From AP-15 sp963762575 (GTDB taxonomy: Bacteria; Pseudomonadota; Alphaproteobacteria; ATCC43930; CGMCC-115725), in the NCBI GenBank assembly GCA_963762575.1, contig CAVXLL010000001.1, positions 1,240,001 to 1,304,000 on the forward strand: a stretch of 64,000 nt of DNA, in the 5' to 3' direction. Below, piece after piece: positions 56,550 through 64,000 of this stretch. The notes below the pieces were generated by a model. The model was not told the origin of the DNA. It searched no databases and worked only from the letters and a program-made list of their open reading frames with translations. The position numbers and the translations under genes are program-made. How positions within the stretch are numbered: position 1 is the stretch's first letter; each line of letters begins with the position of its first letter.

Positions 56550-56834
56550 TCAGTTGCCGAGCTTTCGTGCCAAAAAATCATTTTCGACCTTCAACTGGCC
56601 GATCTGCCGGTACAGAAGATCGACCTGGGCCTCATTGCTGGCTCCCTCCGCCGACGCGCCGCTCTCGAAGACGCTCACCGCACCATCCAACAGTTGCTTC
56701 TTCCAGTTGTGGATCTGGTTCGGGTGGACCCCGAAATGCACCGCCAGCTCGGCGATGGTCCGGTCGCCCTTGATCGCCGCCAGCGCTACCTTAGCCTTGA
56801 AGCCCGCACTGTGCTTCTGCCGTGTCCGCTTCAT
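56550..56834 (-). CDS. IS3-family transposase orfA (HTH_8/InsE-like)
   Basis: 94 residues. Helix-turn-helix: MKRTRQKHSAGFKAKVALAA, then TIAELAVHFGVHPNQIHNWK, followed by a leucine-zipper-like LYRQIGQLKVENDFLARKL. A tttttt run (GATTTTTTGG) close to the end may serve as the slippery site for the orfAB fusion protein. Confidence 0.9.
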   Translation of the reverse strand: MKRTRQKHSAGFKAKVALAAIKGDRTIAELAVHFGVHPNQIHNWKKQLLDGAVSVFESGASAEGASNEAQVDLLYRQIGQLKVENDFLARKLGN

Positions 56835-57425
56835 GTCCTGCTCCCGCGCTATCCGCGCTTTCTAGGGGCAGGGCTCCACCTTAGCTACCTGTCTCATTTT
56901 CGGGGTCCAGCTCACAGCGGCCTCACCAGCCCGTCGCTGTCCCACTCGACATGCACACGACCGGCAAAGGTCTCCGCCGTCGCGGAAAACTCCTCTACGG
57001 ATGGTTGTTCACCTTCCGGGTGAGGCAAAAGCGTCGAACGAGTTGTGTTCATGCCCAGCAAATGCGCCGAATTCGGCCCATCTTGGCAATCACCCAACTG
57101 CCGGATTTAGGATGATACCTTGTCGACCGGAAAGTTGCTCTCGAACATGCACCGCTTCGGGCCGAACTGCTCGATGCAGTAGCTCATGATCGGCGCCATC
57201 GACGTGGCCAACTCTTCCGAACCGATCGGCCGGGCGCGATCCGAGCGTCGCATGGCCACTGCGCGTGCGGCGGCGCGCGCCATAACCGAGCAGGATCTCG
57301 GTCTCGCTGACGCCGCCGGGGTAGAGAAGGAGCTGGCTCGGCGCGGGTGATGAGAACATCTGCCACGATCGCGCATCATAGCCGAAGCCAGGCTGCGGTG
57401 GCATCGACCTGTGTTAGCTCTCGTA

Positions 57426-57926
57426 TTAACGCTGACCGAGATAGGTCAAGGTGGGTAGATATGCCTGTGCCACCTGCGGCGATATCGTCAGGACAGCGAA
57501 AGTATTGGGTGCGAAACTGAAACCCGCCTGCGGATAGCCGAATTGCCAGCTGGCTACCCACTGGGCCTGAAGGTAGCTCTGCGTCCCCGCCGCCAGCCGG
57601 ACGTTTGCCGCCTGCGAGGTGGGGAGGCCAATGGGCTCCACGGTAAAGCTGTAGGTCCCTGGCGCGAAATCGCGGAAGAAGGCGGCGCCTGTCGGGATTT
57701 CGCCGACCGGTGCGCCATTCGCGTATATTGTCGGCGCTGCCCCGTAGACAAAGCTTTGGCCGCTTGGCAAATCCCACGCCCGATAGAACCAAACCCGCGC
57801 CGCTCCCGGTGCGATCACCGGAATCTGCGCTTGCGAGGTCGTGACAGTCGCCTGCGGGGCGCAGCCGGAGAGCGCAACGACGGCCTGGGCGAGCAACAAC
57901 GATATTACGAGGGCGCTTCTGCCCAT
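57426..57926 (-). CDS. Lipoprotein with DUF2846-like domain
   Basis: 166 residues. The signal peptide ends in lipobox LSGC (VISLLLAQAVVALSGCAP, cysteine about residue 22). The mature domain has ARVWFYRAWDLPSGQSFVYG, PTIYANGAPVGEIPTGAAFF and RDFAPGTYSFTVEP, the pattern of the small beta-sandwich DUF2846 lipoproteins. Probably attached to the membrane in the periplasm; no specific function known. It is separated by about 230 bp from korB and looks monocistronic. Confidence 0.75.
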   Translation of the reverse strand: MGRSALVISLLLAQAVVALSGCAPQATVTTSQAQIPVIAPGAARVWFYRAWDLPSGQSFVYGAAPTIYANGAPVGEIPTGAAFFRDFAPGTYSFTVEPIGLPTSQAANVRLAAGTQSYLQAQWVASWQFGYPQAGFSFAPNTFAVLTISPQVAQAYLPTLTYLGQR

Positions 57927-58156
57927 TTCATCCTCCCATCGCAGATGTCGATTATATGATGCCTTCCTGAGCAGTCATCGCTGTCATCGGGTTGGCATCT
58001 TAACCGAGGCGAACCGGTAGATGGACCGACCCTCGGGATTTTGTCGCGGTTGACTTCGCGGCCGGCGTGGCGAAACGGTTACGGCGGCTCACACGGCGGC
58101 GGACGACAGTTTTCTGACGGTCGTCACCCGTTTGGGCGCACAGGGGTGGTCGGAGC

Positions 58157-59212
58157 TCACCGGTGCGCGGTGTTGTAGCGGGCGAGGGCCTCGGGACCGG
58201 GACAGAGTTCGGCCTCGCCAAGCGCATTGAGCGGCGTCTCGACCGTGTCGAGAAACTCGTGCATGTCGGCGGAATCGGGCTCGACAAACAAGAGGCCGGT
58301 GACGACCTCGCCGGCCGCGTGGCGCTGCTGCAGGTACGTCAACGCCGAGATCCGGTCGCATGGATCGTAGTCGATGGCGAGCTTTCTCAGCCGCAGTATC
58401 GAGCCGTCGTGCTGGACGATGGTCTCGACGGTTCCCGGCGCGTAATCGGCGATGATCTCATCGCGGCCGACGATCACGTCGAGCCGGTTGACCGCCTCGT
58501 TATGAGCGCGGACGTAGTCGAAGCTCTTGGTCGATTCCGGGTTGTTGTTAAAGGCGACGCAGGGCGAGATGACGTCTATGAAGGCGGCGCCCTTGTGCTC
58601 GATCGCCGCCTTGATCAGCGGCACCAGCTGCGCCTTGTCGCCGGAGAAGCTGCGCGCGACGAACGAGGCGCCGAGTTGTAGGGCTAGGGCGACCAAGTCG
58701 ATCGGCGAGTCGGTATTGACGGCGCCGCGCCGCGCTTTCGAGCCCTTGTCGGCGGTCGCCGAGAACTGGCCTTTGGTCAGGCCGTAGACGCCGTTGTTCT
58801 CGACGATATAGACCATGTTAACGGCGCGGCGGATACAGTGGGCGAACTGGCCGAGGCCGATCGAGGCCGAGTCGCCGTCGCCCGAGACGCCGAGATAAAT
58901 CAGCTCGCGATTGGCGAGATTGGCGCCGGTCAAGACCGACGGCATGCGCCCGTGGACGCTGTTGAAGCCATGTGATTTGCCGAGAAAATAGGTCGGCGTC
59001 TTCGACGAGCAGCCGATGCCGGAGAGCTTGGCGATGCGGTGCGGCGGCAGGTCGAGTTCAAAGCAAGCCTGGATGATCGCGGCGCTGATCAAATCATGGC
59101 CGCAGCCGGCGCACAAGGTCGACACCGCTCCTTCGTAATCGCGGCGCGTATAGCCGAGCGCGTTGGTCGGCAGCTTCGGGTGATGCAGCCGCGGTTTGGC
59201 GATGTAGGTCAT
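58157..59212 (-). CDS. korB: 2-oxoglutarate:ferredoxin oxidoreductase beta subunit
   Basis: 351 residues; the ThDP-binding half of the 2-oxoacid:ferredoxin oxidoreductase. Cysteine motif CAGCGHDLISAAIIQA and GIGCSSKTPTYFLGKSHGFN bind the Fe-S cluster and substrate. The ThDP/Mg motif is GVSGDGDSASIGLGQFAHCI, then VENNGVYGLTKGQFSATADK. Converts 2-oxoglutarate (or another 2-oxo acid) to the acyl-CoA and reduced ferredoxin. Third gene of a flavoprotein-korA-korB operon. The KGQ.S.T.D.G motif is shared with oxygen-tolerant KGOR of aerobic bacteria. Confidence 0.92.
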   Translation of the reverse strand: MTYIAKPRLHHPKLPTNALGYTRRDYEGAVSTLCAGCGHDLISAAIIQACFELDLPPHRIAKLSGIGCSSKTPTYFLGKSHGFNSVHGRMPSVLTGANLANRELIYLGVSGDGDSASIGLGQFAHCIRRAVNMVYIVENNGVYGLTKGQFSATADKGSKARRGAVNTDSPIDLVALALQLGASFVARSFSGDKAQLVPLIKAAIEHKGAAFIDVISPCVAFNNNPESTKSFDYVRAHNEAVNRLDVIVGRDEIIADYAPGTVETIVQHDGSILRLRKLAIDYDPCDRISALTYLQQRHAAGEVVTGLLFVEPDSADMHEFLDTVETPLNALGEAELCPGPEALARYNTAHR

Positions 59213-59232
59213 GCGGACCTCAAAAGGGAATT

Positions 59233-59297
59233 CACCACAGAGACACGGAGAGCACAGAGGGATTTGTTCTCCGTGTCCTCCGCGCCTCTGTGGTGAG
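59233..59297. repeat. Intergenic palindrome between korA and korB
   Basis: caccacagagacacggagag faces ctccgtgtcctccgcgcctc followed by tgtggtg as inverted copies. The same element as the outer arms at 2028-2190. It sits within an operon. Confidence 0.72.
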
Positions 59298-59306
59298 AAT
59301 TCTTAA

Positions 59307-61169
59307 TCACGGCAGCGCCTTTTTGAGCGGGGCGAGGGTGACGACGGAGAGCATGTCGGCGATCGCCTTGACGATGAACCGCGCGGTCACCGGCGTGCCG
59401 TCGTAGTGCAGGATCGGCACGAGCCGTGCCGGATCGATCTCGCCCTCGCTGATCAGCAACGTGCGCAGCTGCGCGTCGCGGTTCTGCTCGACGACAAAAA
59501 CGCGGTCATGCCCAGCGATGAAATCGAGAATGTCGTCGTGAAACGGGAACGCGCGGATGCGCATCGTATCGAGATGTATTCCGCGCGCTTCCAGGGCTTC
59601 GAGCGCTTCGGTCATCGCAGGTGCGGTCGAGCCAAAATACAGCGCGCCAAACCGTGTCTGCTCCCGTGCCTCGCGCTTGACCGGGCGCGGCACCAGTCTT
59701 TTGGCAGTTTCGAACTTGTGCAATAGCCGCTGCATGTTGTCGACGTAATCGGGGCCTTCTTCGGAGTAGCGCGCGAAGCGGTCCTTGCTGGTGCCGCGGG
59801 TGAAGAAGGCGCCGCGCGCGGGATGGGTCCCGGGGTAGGTGCGGTAGGGGATGCCGTCGCCGTCGACATCGAGGTACCGGCCGAATTCGACCCCGGCTTC
59901 GAGCATCCCGGCGGTCATGACCTTGCCGCGATCGTGACGCCGGTCCTCGTCCCAGGCGAGCGGCTCGACTAGCCAGTCGTTCATGCCGATGTCGAGATCG
60001 AGCATGACGAAGATCGGCGTCTGCAGCCGGTCGGCCAAATCGAGCGCGTCAGCAGCAAAGGTGAAGGCCTCGCGGGGGTCTTCGGGGAACAGCAAGACAT
60101 GCTTGGTGTCGCCGTGCGAGGCATAGGCGCAGGACAGAATATCGGCTTGCTGGGTACGGGTCGGCATTCCGGTCGAAGGGCTGCCGCGCTGGATGTCGAA
60201 AATGACCGCCGGGATCTCGGCGAAATAGGCGAGCCCGATGAATTCCTGCATCAGTGAGATGCCCGGGCCCGAGGTCGCCGTGAAGGCCCGCGCGCCGTTC
60301 CAGGCGGCGCCGATGACGACGCCGATCGCCGCCAGCTCGTCCTCCGCCTGGATAATCGCAAAGCGCTTTTTCTTGCTCTCGGGATCGCGGCGCAGGCGGT
60401 GGCAATGACCCGAGAATGCCTCCGCTAGAGAGGAAGAGGGAGTGATCGGATACCAGGCGGCGACGGTTGCCCCGCCATAAACGCAACCCAATGCGGCGGC
60501 ATCATTGCCGTTGATGAAAATGCGGTCACTAAGCTTGTCCATACGCGCGAGACGTAGCCCGATTGGGCAATCGAGCGCCGAGAGCGCCCAGTCACGGCCG
60601 AGATGCAAGGCGTGCAGATTGGGCTTGATCAACGTGTCCTTGCCCCTGAACTGCTCGCCGATCAGCTGTTCGATCGACGCCACGTCGATGTCCAGCAGTG
60701 CCGACAGCACACCGAGATAGATGATGTTTTTAAACAGCTGCCGCTGCCGCACGTCGGTATATTCTCGATTGCAGATCGCGGTCAGCGGCGCGCCAATGAC
60801 GTTGATGTCGTCGCGAAATTTAGACGACGGCAGGGGCTTGGTCGAGTCATAGAACAGATAGCCGCCGGGCTCGATCTCGGCGACGTCCTCGTCCCAGGTC
60901 TCCGGGTTCATTGCGACCATCAAATCGACGCCGCCGCGGCGGCCGAGATGGCTGCTCTTGCTAATCCGCACCTCGTACCAGGTCGGCAGACCCTGGATGT
61001 TCGACGGGAATATGTTGCGCGAGCTGGCTGGGACTCCCATCCGCAGGATCGATTTGGCGAACAGCGAATTGGCGCTCGCCGAGCCCGAGCCGTTCACATT
61101 GGCGAATTTTACGACGAAGTCGTTGACGCTTTGGATCGCGGGGAATTTCAGTTTGGACTGTGTTGCCAT
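59307..61169 (-). CDS. korA: 2-oxoglutarate:ferredoxin oxidoreductase alpha subunit (fused gamma-alpha)
   Basis: 620 residues. The gamma domain comes first (NDFVVKFANVNGSGSASANS, GRRGGVDLMVAMNPETWDED), then the alpha ThDP-pyrimidine domain (AAWYPITPSSSLAEAFS, EDELAAIGVVIGAAWNGARA, TATSGPGISLMQEFIGLAYF). QRGSPSTGMPTRTQQADIL is the substrate loop typical of KGOR. CoA-binding domain at the end (HDRVFVVEQNRDAQLRTLL). It binds KorB. The gene precedes korB, with one repeat between, and follows the flavoprotein gene by about 150 bp that also contain repeats. Confidence 0.93.
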   Translation of the reverse strand: MATQSKLKFPAIQSVNDFVVKFANVNGSGSASANSLFAKSILRMGVPASSRNIFPSNIQGLPTWYEVRISKSSHLGRRGGVDLMVAMNPETWDEDVAEIEPGGYLFYDSTKPLPSSKFRDDINVIGAPLTAICNREYTDVRQRQLFKNIIYLGVLSALLDIDVASIEQLIGEQFRGKDTLIKPNLHALHLGRDWALSALDCPIGLRLARMDKLSDRIFINGNDAAALGCVYGGATVAAWYPITPSSSLAEAFSGHCHRLRRDPESKKKRFAIIQAEDELAAIGVVIGAAWNGARAFTATSGPGISLMQEFIGLAYFAEIPAVIFDIQRGSPSTGMPTRTQQADILSCAYASHGDTKHVLLFPEDPREAFTFAADALDLADRLQTPIFVMLDLDIGMNDWLVEPLAWDEDRRHDRGKVMTAGMLEAGVEFGRYLDVDGDGIPYRTYPGTHPARGAFFTRGTSKDRFARYSEEGPDYVDNMQRLLHKFETAKRLVPRPVKREAREQTRFGALYFGSTAPAMTEALEALEARGIHLDTMRIRAFPFHDDILDFIAGHDRVFVVEQNRDAQLRTLLISEGEIDPARLVPILHYDGTPVTARFIVKAIADMLSVVTLAPLKKALP

Positions 61170-61199
61170 CGGCTCAGGGCCTGTGAGAGACGGTCATTC

Positions 61200-61316
61200 C
61201 GTGATGTTTTGTTCGTCGCCCCCGCCAAAGCGGGGGTCCAGGGACGCGGAGTGGGGTGCCCACCCCTGCTTTCGCCAAGGGCAGGCTCTGGGTCCCGCTT
61301 TCGCAGGGACGACGCG
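61200..61316. repeat. Intergenic repeats (cgtcgcccccgccaaagcggg type)
   Basis: Two inverted units: ccgccaaagcgggggtccag with flanking gtcg, and gggtcccgctttcgcaggga with cgacg. A ccctgctttcgccaagggca hairpin lies between. Similar to the inner element at 2060-2110. Confidence 0.65.
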
Positions 61317-61322
61317 CGGGGG

Positions 61323-63110
61323 TCAGCGGCTGCGGCATGCCGGCCCGGCCCGTGTGATGTCGAGAAGGAATTTGCGCATGTCCCAGGCTCCGGTCGGGCA
61401 GCGCTCGGCGCATAGGCCGCAATGCAGGCAGACATCCTCGTCCTTGGCCATGATGCGCCCGGTCTTCAGCCAATTCCCGATATAGAGGTCCTGCTCGAGG
61501 TTGAGCGCCGGCGCCGTTAGCCGGCCGCGCAGGTCTTCTTCAGTGCCGTTTTCGGTGAAGGTAATGCAATCCATCGGGCAGATGTCGACACAGGCGTCGC
61601 ATTCGATGCATAGCTGGCCCGTGAATACTGTTTGCACGTCGCAATTCAGGCACCGCTCGGCCTCGAGGAAGGCGAGCTTCTCGTCGTAACCGAGCTCGAC
61701 CTCGACCCTGATGTCCTTCAGCGCGACCGCAGTATCCCGAAGCGGCACCTTGTAGCGCAGGTCGTTCGAGATGTCGTTGTCGTAGCTCCACTCGTGGATG
61801 CCCATTTTCTGGCTGACGAGGGTCACGCCGGGCGGCGGCCGATCGTCGACATCCTCGCCGTGGCACAATTTGTCGATCGAGATCGCGGCGTCGTGGCCGT
61901 GCGCCACCGCCCAGATAATGTTCTTCGGCCCGAAGGCGGCGTCGCCCCCGAAGAAGACGTTTGGCAGCGTTGATTGCATCGTCTTAGGGTTGACCCTGGG
62001 CATTTCCCAACGGTCGAACTCGATGCCGATGTCGCGTTCGATCCAGGGGAAAGCATTCTCCTGGCCGACCGCGATCAAGACGTCGTCGCAGGCAATGTGC
62101 ACATCGGACTCGCCGGTCGGCACCAGGTTGCGGCGGCCGCGCGAATCGTATTCGGCCTTGACCTTCTCGAATAGCACCCCGGTCAGCTGGCCCCGTTCAT
62201 GAGTAAATTCCTTCGGCACCAGCCAGTTGAGGATCGGGATGCCTTCGTGCGTCGCGTCCTCTTTTTCCCAAGCGCTGGCCTTCATCTCCTCGAAGCCGCT
62301 GCGCACGACAACGGTGACCTCTTCACCGCCCAGACGGCGCGACGAGCGGCAGCAATCCATCGCGGTGTTGCCGCCGCCGAGCACGACGACACGGCGGCCG
62401 ATCTTGTCGATATGGCCAAACGAGACGCTCGAGAGCCAGTCGATGCCGATATGGATGTTGGCCGCCGCGTCCATGCGGCCGGGGATCTCGAGATCGCGTC
62501 CCCGCGGCGCGCCGCAGCCAACGAACACGGCGTCCCAACTCTCGCGCAGCAGTTCCTTCAGGCTCGGGACGAATTTTCCGAACCTAGTCTCGACCCCCAT
62601 GTCGAGGATCAGATCGACCTCCTCGTCGGTGATCAACTCCGGCAGCCGAAAACGCGGGATCTGCGACCGCATCATGCCGCCGCCCTTCACGTCTCCGTCG
62701 AACAGCACGCAGTGGTAGCCGAGCGGCATCAGATCGCGAGCGACAGTCAGCGAAGCGGGGCCGGCGCCGACGAGCGCGATCCGCTTGCCGTTTTTCTCGC
62801 GCGGGATGGCCGGCAGATAGGGGCGGATATCGCCCTTGTGGTCGGCCGCGACGCGCTTCAGGCGACAGATCGCGACCGGCTCTTTCTCAACCCGGCCACG
62901 CCGGCAGGCCGGCTCGCACGGCCGGTCGCAGGTGCGCCCGAGGATGCCGGGGAACACGTTCGACTCCCAATTAACCATGAACGCGTCAGTATAGCGCCGA
63001 TCGGCGATCAGCCGGATGTATTCCGGCACCGGCGTATGCGCCGGGCACGCCCACTGGCAATCGACGACTTTGTGAAAATAATCCGGGTTACCGATGTCGG
63101 TAGGCTGCAC
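61323..63110 (-). CDS. GltD-like FAD/NAD(P)H oxidoreductase fused to two ferredoxin-type 4Fe-4S domains
   Basis: 595 residues. An N-terminal GltD-type cluster domain (CQWACPAHTPVPEYIRLIA, GRTCDRPCEPACRRGRVEK), FAD motif RIALVGAGPASLTVARDLMP, NAD(P) motif RVVVLGGGNTAMDCCRSSR, and C-terminal clusters CIECDACVDICPMDC and CLHCGLCAERCPTGAW. It should exchange electrons between NAD(P)H and ferredoxin or KorAB directly. First gene of the korA-korB operon, so it is probably the dedicated electron acceptor of that enzyme, coupling 2-oxoglutarate oxidation to NAD(P). Full length with no frame problem. Confidence 0.88.
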   Translation of the reverse strand: MQPTDIGNPDYFHKVVDCQWACPAHTPVPEYIRLIADRRYTDAFMVNWESNVFPGILGRTCDRPCEPACRRGRVEKEPVAICRLKRVAADHKGDIRPYLPAIPREKNGKRIALVGAGPASLTVARDLMPLGYHCVLFDGDVKGGGMMRSQIPRFRLPELITDEEVDLILDMGVETRFGKFVPSLKELLRESWDAVFVGCGAPRGRDLEIPGRMDAAANIHIGIDWLSSVSFGHIDKIGRRVVVLGGGNTAMDCCRSSRRLGGEEVTVVVRSGFEEMKASAWEKEDATHEGIPILNWLVPKEFTHERGQLTGVLFEKVKAEYDSRGRRNLVPTGESDVHIACDDVLIAVGQENAFPWIERDIGIEFDRWEMPRVNPKTMQSTLPNVFFGGDAAFGPKNIIWAVAHGHDAAISIDKLCHGEDVDDRPPPGVTLVSQKMGIHEWSYDNDISNDLRYKVPLRDTAVALKDIRVEVELGYDEKLAFLEAERCLNCDVQTVFTGQLCIECDACVDICPMDCITFTENGTEEDLRGRLTAPALNLEQDLYIGNWLKTGRIMAKDEDVCLHCGLCAERCPTGAWDMRKFLLDITRAGPACRSR

Positions 63111-63447
63111 TAGGCTCCTCCTCGCGACCGGGGTGCCGCCCGATCGCTTTGTCGTCGCGCCGTCACTCGCCCCCGATCGCGGGCGGGCGCCTTATACATA
63201 TGCTGCGTGTGACCGTCATCTTCCCTTTTGCCCGGTCCGCCATGCCCGTTCTGCACACCCTGTTGTAGATGGTGCGACAGCTTGCCTCATCTTTGAGCAA
63301 CCTGCAATGCCGCCGAGGGAAACGGCTCAGCGGCTCCGTTGTTCCTATTTGGGGCGGCCGCGTCCCCGCGCCATTACAGAATCGACCATCGGCGATTCTG
63401 CCCCCTCCCGAGTGAAGTTGCCCTTAACAGCCCGGACGGAGCAGACT
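63111..63447. other. Intergenic region between divergent-facing units
   Basis: About 340 bases upstream of the flavoprotein and downstream of the methyltransferase. I see no gene, RNA or repeat. It should contain the kor operon promoter. Confidence 0.35.
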
Positions 63448-64000
63448 TCAGGTCTTCGGGACGAGGCCGCGGCAGGAGAGCGCGACCGCGACGAACGAGC
63501 GTTCTCCGTCGGGGCGGCCGGTGAGATAGGCCGCGCGCAGGTGACGCTCGAGGCGGTTGCGTCGGGAGTCGTCGAGGGTCGCGACATAGGCGCCGAGCCC
63601 GCCCTCGCCGCTCGCGAACGGCTCCCAATAATCGGCGAAATCGGCGAAATCCATGCGGATCATCAGTGAGCGCTCGTCGATTTCGACAAGCCCGGCCTCG
63701 GCCCACGCTCGCGGCAGCGCGCCCGGCGCATAAATCGGCCGCGACAATGTGTTGTCGCGCGCCGTACAGGCGGAATCGTCGAGGGCTGCGGCGGTGTCCC
63801 AAAACATGCGTTGGTGAGGCGTCCCGCCGGGCGTGTCCCAGAAAGCAGCCGCGACGATGCCGCCGGGCCGGGTCACCCGGCGCATTTCGGCAACCATCTG
63901 TTCCGGCTCCGGCACTACCGAGGGCAGCACCAGCATCGACAGCGTGCGGTCGAAGCTGGCGTCGGCAAAGCGCAACGCGCAGCCGTCGCCTTTCTCGAGA
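63448..64000 (-). CDS. Class I SAM-dependent methyltransferase, 5' end beyond the window
   Basis: At least 184 residues; the frame is open through the right edge. FADASFDRTLSMLVLPSVV is the post-motif II segment and EMRRVTRPGGIVAAAFWDT motif III of UbiE/Methyltransf_11 enzymes. The AdoMet-binding motif I would lie beyond position 64000. The end (SFVAVALSCRGLVPKT) is normal. Substrate unknown. Confidence 0.82.
   Translation of the reverse strand, partial: LEKGDGCALRFADASFDRTLSMLVLPSVVPEPEQMVAEMRRVTRPGGIVAAAFWDTPGGTPHQRMFWDTAAALDDSACTARDNTLSRPIYAPGALPRAWAEAGLVEIDERSLMIRMDFADFADYWEPFASGEGGLGAYVATLDDSRRNRLERHLRAAYLTGRPDGERSFVAVALSCRGLVPKT

Larger units (their letters stand above)
55462..56914 (-). 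mobile_element. IS3-family insertion sequence nested in IS1380
   Basis: 1453 bp. Ends tgaggtggaccccg (left) and tgagctggaccccg (right, read inward). Target duplication CAG at 55459-55461 and 56915-56917. Contains orfA and orfB of the usual two-frame IS3 arrangement. Confidence 0.9.
53984..57052 (-). pseudogene. IS1380-family transposase, interrupted by IS3 and frameshifted
   Basis: N-terminus at 57052 (MNTTRSTLLPHPEGEQPSVE) up to DGLVRPL at 56915. After the IS3 it resumes GQLPFFVEYLKQAGLFAGWV, WVLDIDSTIKPLYGQQEGAM, GYHPQKPGRPSHCYHTYLMA. Two more frame changes occur near 54955 and 54798 before MTANVKRALVKMMAERDWTT and YRDRGDCENTFDELKNQGGW. The aspartates and glutamate of the IS1380 DDE domain are recognisable. 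Removing the IS3 and one CAG rejoins the N-terminal part without a frame change. The 3' end is uncertain; a TGA at 53984-53986 (frame ending RPELSLWL) is plausible. Confidence 0.82.
53935..57111 (-). mobile_element. IS1380-family element carrying a nested IS3
   Basis: Terminal inverted repeats: cctaaatccggcagttagcc at 53935 and, read inward from the right end at 57111, cctaaatccggcagttggg. Flanks atgaa (53930-53934) and atgat (57112-57116) are the likely 4-5 bp target duplication. Without the IS3 the element is about 1.7 kb, normal for the family. Confidence 0.87.
53805..57330 (-). pseudogene. Amidohydrolase family 2 gene destroyed by IS1380 (with IS3 inside)
   Basis: The upstream part is at about 57112-57330 (IMSYCIEQFGPKRCMFESNF, PVDKVS) and the 3' end at 53805-53934 (FSHHVLFNAFKRFSKSYSGS, ALFHDTAVRAYRIDEPPA, stop TAG). 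Removing the IS gives FPVDKVSFSHHVLFNAFKRF in frame. CMFESNFPVDK is the family's metal-aspartate region and LFHDTA.R.YRI its tail. Only about 75 C-terminal codons can be recognised. Upstream of about 57250 the frame shifts and homology fades, so the 5' part is lost or diverged. Confidence 0.75.

Noticed and set aside
55467..56909. IS3 boundaries at tggacccc...ggggtcca
   Set aside because: These give no matching target duplication; extending each end by five bases gives matched ends (tgag.tggaccccg), a CAG duplication and exact frame restoration of the IS1380 transposase.

Overview
The window is GC-rich, densely coding DNA that looks like an environmental alphaproteobacterium of the Rhizobiales/Rhodospirillales type. 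The grounds are the gene content (NADPH glutamate synthase, oxygen-tolerant KorAB, DOPA 4,5-dioxygenase family, AtzG/AtzE-type amidase, many solute-binding proteins and amidohydrolases), the intergenic palindromes of the 'cgtcatcccggcgaaagccggg' and 'gtcattgcgagcg...gaagcaatc' kinds common in those orders, and a speF-type leader before an ornithine decarboxylase. No rRNA, tRNA or CRISPR was seen.

Layout. 1-3.5 kb: frameshifted dicarboxylate/glutamate symporter coupled to an amino-acid binding protein, then a LivK-type binding protein. 3.6-9.8 kb: gltD-gltB on the minus strand, gltB read in three frames. 10-11.8 kb: a dead ABC_sub_bind gene and a VapBC pair. 11.8-20.4 kb: a mannonate-dehydratase-like gene and its truncated copy around a gamma-glutamyltranspeptidase, followed by a CmcJ/NvfI-like oxygenase, a small protein, a ThDP enzyme and a GMC oxidoreductase. 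20.4-27.4 kb: two copies of a DOPA-dioxygenase / AtzG-like / amidase operon, each damaged differently, around an AT-rich foreign block (PEP-CTERM protein and a GH79 glycosidase split by an IS1595 element). 27.5-29 kb: ornithine decarboxylase with a structured leader that holds a 13-codon leader ORF. 29-38.4 kb: amidohydrolases, LysR regulator, isochorismatase-like hydrolase, exported VOC protein, AlgE-like porin, MFS_3 exporter. 38.5-43.6 kb: Rieske ring-hydroxylating dioxygenase alpha and beta, then an MFS transporter and a PstS-like protein, then a duplicated 3' piece of the beta gene. 43.6-57.4 kb: IS1634, a damaged RND efflux operon, a DHA2 MFS pump, a lipoprotein, a C-C hydrolase, a VOC protein, and an amidohydrolase destroyed by IS1380 that itself carries an IS3. 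57.4-64 kb: a lipoprotein, the flavoprotein-korA-korB operon and a partial methyltransferase.

The genes suggest catabolism of aromatic, amide and amino-acid compounds (uptake, ring hydroxylation, ring cleavage, hydrolases) plus efflux. The most notable patterns are: (a) three separate cargo blocks, each bounded by partial direct duplications of a neighbouring host gene; (b) the ornithine decarboxylase leader with a Shine-Dalgarno-preceded short ORF; (c) nested IS insertions whose ancestral reading frames can be rebuilt to the base. Many frames, including in housekeeping gltB, are broken by single-base indels. Part of this may be sequencing error, so gene-death calls resting on one indel should be read with care.
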